Assembly (NCBI RefSeq): GCF_901709675.1
Contig: NC_051091.1
Span: forward strand, 1,237,967 to 1,301,966
DNA: 64,000 nucleotides
Reading direction: 5' to 3'
Origin: Syngnathus acus
Lineage: Eukaryota; Chordata; Actinopteri; Syngnathiformes; Syngnathidae
Of the stretch, positions 47,381 through 58,700 are shown in pieces. How positions within the stretch are numbered: position 1 is the first letter of the stretch; every line of letters starts with the position of its first letter. A program made the position numbers and the translations under genes. The notes beneath the pieces were generated by a model. It saw only the letters and a program-made list of their open reading frames with translations. It had not been told where the DNA came from and did no database searches.

Positions 47381-49276
47381 TGAAACCCCCCCCCCCCTTC
47401 CCCACCCACGCAGTTTCTTCATTTGGTAATTGGCTGCTTCATTGCTGCAACTGTTTAATGTGTGTGGAGTCTGAGAAGGCTGATCAAACGCTGTTTATAG
47501 GCCATAACTCAGCGGCGCTAACAAACAGGAAGAGCAGTGTGTGTTTATGCGTGTGAGCGTGTGTGTCTTCTGATAAAAAAAACCCAAAAAGAAGACTTTG
47601 ATCCCAACGGTTTCATCTTAGTAATGTGGGAATTGCAGGAGAAGAGAACAAAATTGACTGTGCTTAACGTACAAACTTGCAAATGCTGGATTAAAAATTG
47701 GACCGACCCCAGGGTCAAATTGACAAAAAAAGCGTGTGTGTGTGTGTGTAGGTGCGTGCATGTGTGTGTGATTTGCAGACACACACGCACAAGCTGCTCC
47801 AATTTTGCATTGCTTTGCAAGCCTCTTCATGCAGCAAACCCGGATTTCTGGTTCTATCTGGATCAGGTTCATGCGGGTTTGGAAGCACAACCATTGTATT
47901 GTACACCGCTATAAACTGTTCACATTATGTTAATTATGATTGTAATAACCAATCAAGGCTGCATCTTTACTTGTTTCTGGTACATAATGTATCTACAGTG
48001 TACTGTTTATCGAGTATATTGTATTGAGTGCGATGGTTTAAAATTACAAAAATACACGAACAAGAACAATTTAAGCAGCCCAAGACTGTACGAACGTCAA
48101 TTTGTTTGCTATAGGTAGTTTTCTGAAAATGCCAAAATGTGCTTTGATGACACCTACTTTTATTATTATTATTTTATTTCTTGATGTACAATATAATACT
48201 AATGAGATTACACAGAGATTATAAACCTACAATAGCGTACAATGAAAACCCCAAAAAAGAAATTACATTTTGCAAATTACCAGAGAAATTCATATAAAAT
48301 ATTAATTAATTTATTGCCAATGTCACCTCCTATTTAAACTAGCATCTTGGATTATTTATTAATATTAATTTGGATGTATTTGTTTTGGAATGCATGACAA
48401 AAATGATGTGCAGATTGACACTGCATGGTTCAAGTGACACATGAAGGAACAAACAACTTTTGGATGTAGGTCACGGCAGTGTAAATAGAAAAAAAACTCG
48501 ATCGGATACCTCGAGTGAAATCAGGCCTTTCCAAATGTGATACATCTCGTGTATTTGCCAAATGTGGGAGCAGTGTAAATGCGCAGATGGAACATACGTA
48601 CGTCAATACCAGCTTGAAATATTCACGTCTGCTCAAACACAAATAAACAGAATAGAATTAAACACGCGCTGTCAATCCAAACTGTAACAATTAGCAGCAA
48701 ATATTAGATATCATCGAAAGATGCTACATCGAGGTCTTTCCATTCTTGAATATTTTGTTGTTGTTGACAGGGGCCAGTGGACTAATGTGGTGGATACTGT
48801 CGTTTAAATCAATGATTACATACAGTGTGGTCTTGTGCTCATGTGGCTTGTTTCATGAATGTAAACACAAGCATATGGGATACTTGAAAGAGGCATTACA
48901 TTTGAATTGGGCATGTTGTTAATCTAGTCGAAGGCACCGCGAGCTCTGCTAATGTAGTCATACTTAGTGTCAAAACTTCATCGAATGACCATTTCCACGT
49001 AAATAAAGCCACTGTTTCAGCTTTGATGGTGTGCCTTCCAAAGCTCGCCAGCTCCAAATAATCCTCTCTATCAATTTCGATACAATGTCATGTGCTGAGG
49101 AATGTTGAAATGCAGATAAAAGTGAAAATATGAAATGCCTGCAGGTGAGCATGAGGCAAATGAGGCCACGTCGTCGCAGACCTTAAAATAGGCGGGAAGG
49201 AACGGAAGATGAGAAAAGTGACCAAGCCATTGCCTTCTTCTTCTTCTTTTTCTCTTTTCCTTCTCGCTCCTTCCAG

Positions 49277-49592
49277 GAAGAAAAAAGTCGGAAAGTATCA
49301 CAACACGGCTCACATTGTACCCCCATGGCGGACGGATGCCATCCTCCAGCGAGCCAGTGAGCGACTTCAAAAGGGGTCTCGGCTTAGGGCCCTGGTGTCC
49401 TCACAAAGACGTCTCGTTTGTTTGCGGGATTACAGGATAGAGCAAGACGAGGAAAAGCAGCTTAAAAGAATCCAAAGTGACTACTTACAGGCGGGCTGGA
49501 AGCGACGCCAACCAGGTTTGACGCCGTTCCGGATGAAACCGTCCAAACGGTTTCCCGACGTGTATGGCTGCAAAGGACTTGTTCCTCGCTAA
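49277..49592 (+). CDS. Possible orphan terminal coding exon, helical and basic
   Basis: A very strong splice acceptor (a pyrimidine tract of more than 30 bases ending in cttccag at 49276) opens onto a frame of about 105 codons ending at TAA 49590-49592. The product is rich in Arg, Lys, Gln and Leu with heptad-like stretches (ERLQKGSRLRALV, QDEEKQLKRIQSDYL), unlike repeat translations. I see no upstream coding exon and do not recognise the family. The pattern recalls small helical ciliary microtubule proteins, but that is speculation. The minus strand is also open here, which weakens the call. Confidence 0.25.
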
Positions 49593-51439
49593 GCCTTTTG
49601 TCAGCACTTGGCATCATTCCCAGGTAGTCCATGCCTGGAGGATCCCATTCTTGGCTGCTCGTCTTTTTAGTCGTCCTGCACCTGCCTGGGAGCTTTTTTT
49701 TTGTCTGAGATTTGCCAACAGAGTCAAGTGAGGACAACGGTGAACCGTTTAATCCACCATTTACAGTCAACAAGGAGGTCCGTGACGGTACGGCGAAGAA
49801 ACAAGTGTCACGCAAAGAGGGGCGTTGAAAGGGAAAACCTTTGAAGACTTCTTTTTCATCGGAAGTGTGTCCACAATGTGACAGGCGATATCCAAGACAG
49901 CTCTCTCCGTGACGTCAGCATGAGAAAAATCCTCCCGTCATCCTCAAACAATTGACTTTTTTTTTAACGGCAAAAAGAAGAGGAGAAAAGTAGAGGAGAA
50001 AAATCCCCCCCCTCTCACGCAAGTCTGGTCTCTGGGTCCTTTTGCCTTCCTGCTGCCGACGGCTCGGCTTGTAAAAGTTGCACTGCGAAGGTTTGGGCCA
50101 GCCTCCGTTGGCAGCCGTTCAACAGATCACTGCTTATTTAGGAGAAACAGGGGTGACGAGGCAGCTCTCTCTCTCTCTCCACGACTTTTCTTTCCCCTCT
50201 CTTGGGGACGCCGGGAAGTGACGACTCACTCTGGAGAGACTTTGTGACGGAGCGTCGGCAGTAAAAGGAAGTACACGCTAAAAGCTCAGCTTCCTGGCCG
50301 GGGTCACTTTTGCGTCTGGTCTCAGGGCCTCGTTTCGAGCTGCCCAGCTTTTGTTTTGCAGCAGCCGGTTAGCAATTTTACTACAGCTGCGGATTATTGG
50401 GCAGAGGTGGGCCGTGCGTGGATTTAGTATCCGAGTCTTCAATGGGGGCAAACAAATTCTTTCGAGGTTGCCTTAAAGGGGCCATGACGTGCAAATTGGC
50501 ATTTTGAGTTTTTGTGTCGAAATACTTCTGGAGTGCTTGCCTGGTCATGAATTGTGAGATTAAACCACCAAGGGGACAACAACCATGCTTAGTTTCTCCA
50601 CTCTAAACATGATGATCTGGAGGAAGGAAGGAAGGAAGGATCCGGAGCCACTTTCAAACAAATTTGATTGAAATCACTTGGGTGTGATCCCGCCTCATGC
50701 AAACGACACACTGTTTTGCAAGGCCAGATTTTCGTCACCATGACGACTATGGTTGAGAATTTGCAAGCCGCATCGGTTCTGTTTCCAGTCGGTGAATGTT
50801 TGAATGTAAGTGGGAATCGAAAAAGTGGGAACACAATCCATTGTGTGGTCTGCCTTTAAGACAAAATCAAATGTGATTTGCTACTTTCAACAAAACAATG
50901 GATTTGTTCATTTAGCAAATGAGCACACTTCAAAGTTTTTGTTTTAGTGAAATAACATTGCAAATATTTGGGTAGATTGCACATGACAAACATACAAAAG
51001 GCCAAGTGATAACACGTTTGTTTGTTCTTCACAGAAACTGGTCAACAAGGGCAAGCAAAGCATGTAATATGCTCAGAATATGCTTTAATCCAACCGAACG
51101 CTATCGCTATTGTTTGAAAAATGAGAAACAGCCGTGTCGCTAACATGCTGGTTCCCTACATTTGACACGCAGTTTTTGCTGGAGCATCAAAGGGAAACTT
51201 TGCTAAGCCAACCCTGATGGTCCACTGAAGACCAGATGAGACAAACAGAAACACGAGAGAACATCTGCAAGTGATGCTCAAAAACAACTTGATGCAGAAG
51301 CAGGAACTTTGCAGAGTGAAATTAACACGCTGGCGTGTTGAGTTCCCACTTTTCAGGCTTTATTTTGGGTGGTTTGTGAAACCGATCATGCAGCCATCAG
51401 CGGATCTGACACTCGTAGATTGGTTTCGCGAAGCACCTC

Positions 51440-51710
51440 TTGCGCTTTGTAACAGCAAAAGCCGTTGTCAAAGCGCTATAGAAATGAAGGTATTGCATAA
51501 ATAATAAAAATAATCATTAAAAAAAAACACCCATTGCGCTTTGTTACAAAAACAGCTGTTGTGACAGCACTATAGAAATAAAGGTGTTGCATAAATCATA
51601 AAAATAAGAATTAAACAAAACACCCATTGCGCTTTGTAACGTCATGCTGTTGTGAAAGTGCTATCGAAATAAATGTATTGCATAAATAATACAAATAATT
51701 ACAAAAAAAA
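51440..51710 (+). repeat. Three tandem copies of a 93-94 bp LINE-tail-like unit
   Basis: Each copy starts ttgcgctttgt, has gttgt..aaag..ctat.gaaat.aaggt in the middle, and continues attgcataaat.ataaaaataa. Copies begin at 51440, 51534 and 51627 (periods 94 and 93). The motif 'aagcgctatagaaataaag' is typical of fish non-LTR retrotransposon 3' ends, so this is a tandemly amplified tail. Confidence 0.75.
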
Positions 51711-52359
51711 ACATTTGCCAAGTATATCATCTGGCATTTAGCAGCCAGAAGTTATTGTTGCATTTTCTTGTCGTGTCTTGTCTGGCAACGCTCTGCTGCC
51801 TGGGCATGTTTCCCATTTAAACAAACCTCCTCTTTGGGTATATTCAGCAAACATGGATACTTCCTGTTGCGCATTTATTGTTTGTCTTCACCGTCAGTGA
51901 GTTGATAATTCACCGCAAACATACAGTGTGAGCCAGGTAATACTTTCTGACCTATCTAAGTCCTTTTTCGCTGACGCTTGACCTGATTTCAAACTGATGT
52001 GTGGTTCCTGTGGTTTCCTAAGATCTCGGGGCCCTTGCCCTGCCTTCTTTGTTGCCCCCCCCCCCACACACACACACAATACAAGAAAATGATGAATCAT
52101 CTGCAAGAGCATTAAATTGCAGTTCTTGAACTCTATGCACCCTCCTAATTTTTTCTCGCCTACTTCCTGTCTAAAAATGTTGTCTCTTGGACGACAGCAG
52201 CGCTTAGTGGACAAAGGACTCAATTTTACCTTTTCTTTTTTTACGAGTCAGAGAATTGGCATTGATGGTTTTACACTGGACAAGACAGATGCAGCAGTAA
52301 GTGAGGGGGCTGGGTGGGAACAGCATATGGCAGCTTTTCAGGTTTGATCCCCACCACGA

Positions 52360-52495
52360 CACACACTCCGGATTGTGATCAGGCTTTAATAGAGCTTTCT
52401 GATGAGCTGACCATCATTTGAATCAGGTGTGGTGTAGTAGGGCGCCACCTAAAACAGGCTGGGTAGGAGCGAGCCCTTAAGGACCCCTGGTCTAT
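52360..52495. repeat. Copy of a common fish interspersed (MITE-like) repeat
   Basis: Contains tgatgagctgaccatcatttgaatcaggtgtg and then ctaaaacaggctgggtaggagcgagcccttaaggacccctggtc, split here by base changes; the word order matches a widespread teleost palindromic non-autonomous element (gctgatcatttgaatcaggtg, ctaaaac, aggaccgg). A half copy in the other orientation lies at 56484-56570. Confidence 0.5.
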
Positions 52496-55400
52496 ATAAT
52501 GCCCATATATAAACGAGTATCTCAGTAAATGTATAAAACTTGGCCTGAATGCCAACTGCCAAATACTTCTCTAAGTAGGAAGGAAGGAAGGAAGTAGTGA
52601 ATCTTACAAGGAAGCACAGGTACATTGAATAAATGAGAGACAAGCGAGGCTAAATTTAAAATGGGTTGTTGGGTTAGGGTTGCTTCCGGTGCATTTTTTA
52701 ATAATCAAATCACGATAGCCATTTCTTTATTGTAATCATCATTTCTTTATAGTGCATCATTGTTTGTGGTATAGTTTTAGCTACTGGGAGAAGATTTTTT
52801 TTGTTAATGCTTTTCATTTTTGGCAGCACCGCTTGGCCTACGCTACATGACTACATCCAAGTGTGGTAGCACGGGTGAAGTGTCTCAACAGTGCTCCCTT
52901 GTGTCTCAACTGCTCAACATGCCTCACAAAACTCCCAAGAACAACCATTTTATTTAGTTTTCCTCCCATATAGCAAACACTACTAATGCTCTCAGATGGC
53001 GAGTGGCTGATTAATGTAATCCAGACTGAAGGGCCAGGGGAGGCGAGGGATGATGCTCTTAAAAGCCAGGTCATGTGACTCGGTGTGCATGTTTATGGTG
53101 GAGCTTCTTTACCGGTGTCCATTTTGGCTCCTTACACCATGTCGATCCGGCGTCACACGGCGAGACAGGCCTGGACCCATGACAGGTATGTTCACATTAA
53201 AAAAGTGCCATACTAAATATCATTCGATACTCTGATGATTTGTTTTCCTCGCTCGCACAGAAATGAAGTCTTGAAAGGTTTTACACTGTTGTTGAACTCG
53301 ACTCCCGAGGAGTAGGTGGTGCCCATGTGGCACGCAGTGACGCACACTCAACCAATTACCAATCGCCTTCAATGTCTACAATCCCTACACCACTTGGGCG
53401 ACATTCAGGTGGCATTATTCCAAAATGGAAGACACACAAATTTAATCTCAATTGGCCTCTGTCAGGAGGTGGCCAAAGAATAAAAGTTGCATCTTCAGCA
53501 TGGGATCAAAACAACCTTTTTATTTTCCACATGAGCCTATTTGACCTTTAATTCCCACTCACTCACTCAATTACATCATAGCACTTTCCAACAGAATGTG
53601 CCAAGTGGTGTTAAACCAATAAAGACCAAAGGGAAAGCTCTTCCGGACGCTGCCACGCAAAGCGATTTACGCAAACTGCTCCAGTTTCACATAATGACCT
53701 GCTCAATAGGAGATCACATGACTAACACCTCTGTGTTCAAAATGAAAAAACTGAAATCTGTTGATCCTGAAATAGTGATTTCATTCATGAACAAAGGAAA
53801 CTGATGATTTATGCAAGATTATTTTTCCATGTATTGCTTGCTTGACTGATTAATTGATTGATTTGGACATAATTGATTGATTTGTACACTAACCTTTTTG
53901 AAATCCATCCAATAGTCACCTGGGGGAGGAAAGTCATGTGTCATCCCGACAAGTGTCCACTAAGGTAATTAATTATTCACTTGTGCTGCATTTTCATTGC
54001 ATAGTATTGGCTCATCCTTGGTTAGTCGGCATCCAGTTCTTCGCCATATCCAAATAAACAACCATACAGGCATCCAAGTATTTCTATCATGCTAGTTCTC
54101 ATTTGGGTAAAATAGAGCAACCATTCACATTTACACTTGAGGACAATGGAGAGTCTTCATACATGATTTTGGATTCAAAGCCAAAACCTCTGAACTGTGA
54201 GGTTGACGTGCAACCCGTTACCAGAAAAAAATGGTCTCCTCCCTTGGTTCATCCTCCCCGCTGTTGGGCCTGTTTGGTCTAACCCGTTGACGTGTATCTA
54301 CACAGCAGATGGCTTCACACATAAATCCTATTAACAACTTTCTGGAGAGGCGCTGAGGCAAGGCCTGTTCTCGCTCTTTCGGTATTTCATCCGAGGAAAC
54401 TGTTTTGTATTTTCTAACGTCTACCAAGAAGCTGTCAGAGGTTGCCGCAACATGTCTGCAGAAAAGGTAAAGGGGCGTTTTAGACTGCAAATCAACACTT
54501 TCTCTGTCCATCCATAGAAAATGGACATTATTTTAAATGACTTTCTGGCTGTGATGCAGAACACAAAGGTCACCACCTACATGTGAAGTACTTGGATGGG
54601 AAGTATTCTGGATTTGGTGGGCGACTACAGATCTTATTTGTGTATTTTAATGCTTTTTTTAATCAGTGTATTGATTATTTATTCCGTGACAATAAAAAAA
54701 AAAAAAAAACAGTCAAAGTGAGAAGATTAGGAATAGTTTGAAATAGTCATTGTTGGTGCAAGACCACTAGAACATTCCAACTTTGAGTTTAACTAGAGGA
54801 ATTTTGAATGGTTGTGGGTGCATGACTCATTTAATTTGAACTTGAATATGATTGGTCAATTCTGAACACAGCTACGTGGGTGTGCAGACTTTTTATACCC
54901 ACTTCTCCCAGCTGAAATAAGTTTCCCATGATACTCTCCTCATTCACTGATGAAGGAACTGGCGTGTTTACTTTTTGATTTAGTTACATCAAGTGAATAA
55001 GACAGCTGTTGTAATGCGGTCAAGTGTTGGATCGCACTAGGAATCGCATAAGCCTGGCACGTCTATGCAGGATGTCTCCTCATCTAACAAGATTAGATCC
55101 ACTGTCTCACTCTCTACTGACCTCCTTTACTGTGATGCATGGTTTCTCACCGTGGAGATCTTTGCTTCATCGTTCACATTTGGGGCACATAATGTTGTGG
55201 AGTGCGTATCGTGCAAGCCGATGATCTACTTGCATTGTGATTGAGTGTAAAACCAGTTCAAGTCATCGCTACATGATTCACTTTCCACGCTTATTTATGA
55301 GGACTGCGTTAGGATACAAAGACAGCTTCTCCTGTCAATCGGTGGTGACCATATAATCACAATCACGACTTGTGGTGTTGATAATGTAACTCTTTTTTTC

Positions 55401-55740
55401 CCCCCCCGTTGCATTCCCTGGTCTGGTTGTTTTATTGGTGAGTTGCTGCTACAAATACATGTGCTACTTTCATACATATTTTTTTAATCATGATTACAGT
55501 GGTAATTATTTTGTGTATTCATTTTGAAATAATGAATTACTATGCATGTTATAAATTCAGTTCAAATTATATTGATATTTTATTACAAAGCATTTTTTTA
55601 TCTGTTTTTCATTTTTATTGGTTTCTATTTTTTACAAATTGTTTTGTAGGAGGAGATTTTGGGAGGCTTGTGTTATCTGCGATGTCTTGTTTTTGAATAT
55701 CTCTTTTTATACCTGTACGACAGAAAAATCTGATTAAAAG

Positions 55741-58700
55741 AAGCCGAAGAAGAAGAAGAAGGAGGAGGCCAACAGCACAAGCGAGGCCAAGCTGAACGGC
55801 AGCGAGACCAAGATCAAAAAAATCAAGAAAAAAAAGAATGAGGAGGCTTCTGAGGCTTCTGAGGAGAATCGCGTCTTGCAAAGTAAAGAAATAAAAATCC
55901 TTTTTTTGGGTGAATGGGAAATGCCTATTGATCAGTTTAATCCTTTCACTGATGACATCGTTGCAGATGACAAAAAGGTGAAGAAGAAAAAGCTGGACAA
56001 GAATAAAGAACCGGAAAAAGACAAAGAGACAAAAAAGAAAGCCAAAAGTGCCCCAAAGAAGAAGAAAGGTGAGGCACTTATAGCTTTGAATGTGCGTTGT
56101 AGCTCAACAATTTGTCTGAACAAAATCAGCAGGATCAGTCACAGACGACGACGACGACGAGGAAGAGGAGGAGGAAGACACCCCAAAAAAGAAAACCAAG
56201 AAGAAAACAGCCAAAGACAGCTCACCGTCCCCAAGTGCCACCAAAGAAAAAAAATCCAAATCAAAAGGTACCTGTCCAAATCGTCCTTAACGTGACCTCA
56301 CATCTGACATCTTGTTAATAGGATTTGATTGTGTAACAATAATGGGCGGGAAGCCACGAATGGGCAAAAACACAAAGAACCAGATTGTGGAGAATGGATT
56401 GGAAATATTTTCACTGATTACAATCTCTGTAATTCTGCACATCTAGGGCTGAGGAGACACACTTTGTGACACTATAAATGGAGCAGGGGTCACCAAGTCC
56501 GGTCCTCAAGGGCACCAATCCAGACTGTTTTAGGTGCAGCCTTACTACAACACACCTGCCTGAGAGGTTATCAATACATTGTGGCAAGTAGCCACTAGGT
56601 GGCGCAAATATCCTCTCAAGCAACTGCCCCGTGTGCGGGATGCTGCAAAGTTTGTGGGGGATTTGCGCCACCTTGTTGATACTTGCCCGGTCATGTGACA
56701 CACAAAAATAAACTTGAATCATGCGCAATGTTTGAAGATACACTCACATCTGCAGGATCAGGGAGGTGCAAACCCACAAAACAAGAATGGGAAGGGGTTC
56801 AGTTTCTTCTGTCATTAATGTATACAGGGAGATAGATCTGCCTTCACACTAGCGTAAGGCATGGCAGGTTATTTGTTGAAGGTAGAAAAAAAGATGATCC
56901 AAGTCTCAACTGACAAACTGACCAAGCACACTGTGAACATATGAGCGTGAGAGTCTTGGTGTGAGCAATGGCTGACAGCAGCTTCTACATGCATGTTCAT
57001 TGTGTCAATAAACGGCTGGAAAGGCATCACAGTCGTTTCTTTCGTTGCTCCATGCCGCCGGTGGCGTCTCCTAAGCTTGTTAGCCAAATCTTGACTCGCA
57101 CCACAAAGCAAAAAAATCGACCTAGCGACAGATTGTAAGTGGATTTGTTGGGTGTGTTCACTGTATATATATTGTTGGTTTAGTCCTAGGGGTCCAAAAC
57201 TAAGAACAGTTGGAAGCCAGTTTAGTTTTTTTGTCTGCAGACCACCGTAGGAGTTTCACATAGCTGTCTCTGTTAACACATTCCCCCCCCAATAATGTAC
57301 AAATACATCAAAGTGGCGTTTATTCATGAGTCCGAGAAATGAAACGTGTCATCACGGTTTTACCTCATGAACATCTGCTCACCATCAATAATAATCTGTA
57401 AATTCTATCAGATGTTGACAAAGCGCTTTGTCAGCTCTTTTTCTGCCTCTTAAACGTTTTAGCTGGAGAAGGAAAGGACCGGACGTTAACTCCTTTGACA
57501 GATGTGAGTGACTCCTGCTGAAGTGCTCTTACAGGGGGGGGGGAAAGAAAAAAAAAAAACCACCTGGAAAGAAAGCAGGATCACATGCTCAAATGTAATT
57601 CATTCTCCAAATCTGTCTTCATCTTTGTTAACCGTTATTGTTAAAACTCATCCAGGATTTGAAGATCCTCAGTCAGCGTTTTGAACTCTGATGAAAACAC
57701 ACACACGCGCGCGCACACATGTGCTGTCATTTTCTACATTTCAAAACAATTATTATTCATTTTAATTTCATATTTCATTTATGTTTTTATTAATAGTAAT
57801 TTAAAAGCAACTCAGCTAGTGTGTCTTTACAATAAAATGTTAATGACTGTAATGTGCTTTATGTCCTGATTTGGCAGAGAATTGAACTGAATTTATAAAT
57901 GGCATTTTCATTCATGCCAATCAAAAGAATTGATTGAAAAAGTACATACGTGTTTTTTTCCCTTTGTTTCCTCAGAAGACAAGGATTGCGATGGCAAGGA
58001 GAAGAAGCCAAAGTCAAAAGAGAAGGACAAAAAGAAGGAACCAGCATCCCTGTTCCAGATAAACAACGACAAAGACTCCAAGAGCAAAAAGAAAGGTGAT
58101 TCCCAAAAACACGCCGGGTGTTTTCCCTTGATTGACAGCGGTTCCGTTTGCTGGCTGGAATAAAAGATTGAAGCGTCATTTACCCTAATTTGTGTCCTTA
58201 ATGACACCCCGCCAAAGCAGCCGCCAAATCGGAAAGTGACGACAGCGAGGAGGAGATCAAGTCGACAAAGTCCAAAAAGAAGTCTGCTGCCGGCTCTACG
58301 TCATCTTTGTTCCAAACCTCAGAGAAAGAAAAGAAGACGAAGAAGAAAGGCAAGCTTGCCTCTGGCTTAGGTACTTCACCTTTTCAAACACTGGAACTCA
58401 TTCAAAAATGTGCTGATTTGGTTTCAGCAAAGGCACAAGAGAGTGATGATTCCGAGTCTGAAAAAGAAGAAAAGTCCAAAAAGAAGAAGGCCAAAGGCAA
58501 GAAGAAGAAGGTATCAACAAGATGCCAAAGTGGCCTACGCACATACAGATTTCCATTTTGTGTGTACTCCAATCAAGGTTGTGTTCACACTCGGGGTCAG
58601 AAACGAAATATAAAAACGATGCACAATATTGTGTAGAGTGGGCGATATATTGAAATATGCCCAAACAAAAACAAAAATTCAAAATCGAATCTAAAAAAAA

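Larger units (their letters stand above)
45485..49276. other. Non-coding region with large CT and CA tracts
   Basis: No protein-like ORF. It probably contains the 5' part and promoter of the let-7 primary transcript (minus strand). Microsatellites are listed separately. AT-rich from 47900 to 48900. Confidence 0.5.
49593..55740. other. Region between the orphan exon and the first traced tulp1 exon
   Basis: Should contain the 5' exons and promoter of the tubby-like gene, but I could not identify them. Holds the LINE-tail triplication (51440-51710) and a fish palindromic-repeat copy (52360-52495). ORFs such as 53541-53804 and 55024-55224 show no domain. Confidence 0.45.

Noticed and set aside
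53139-53300. Short exon with good Kozak and donor (ATG 53139, donor 53186) spliceable to 53261
   Set aside because: The spliced frame stops after 33 residues and does not match the tulp1 N-terminus; too little to support a gene.
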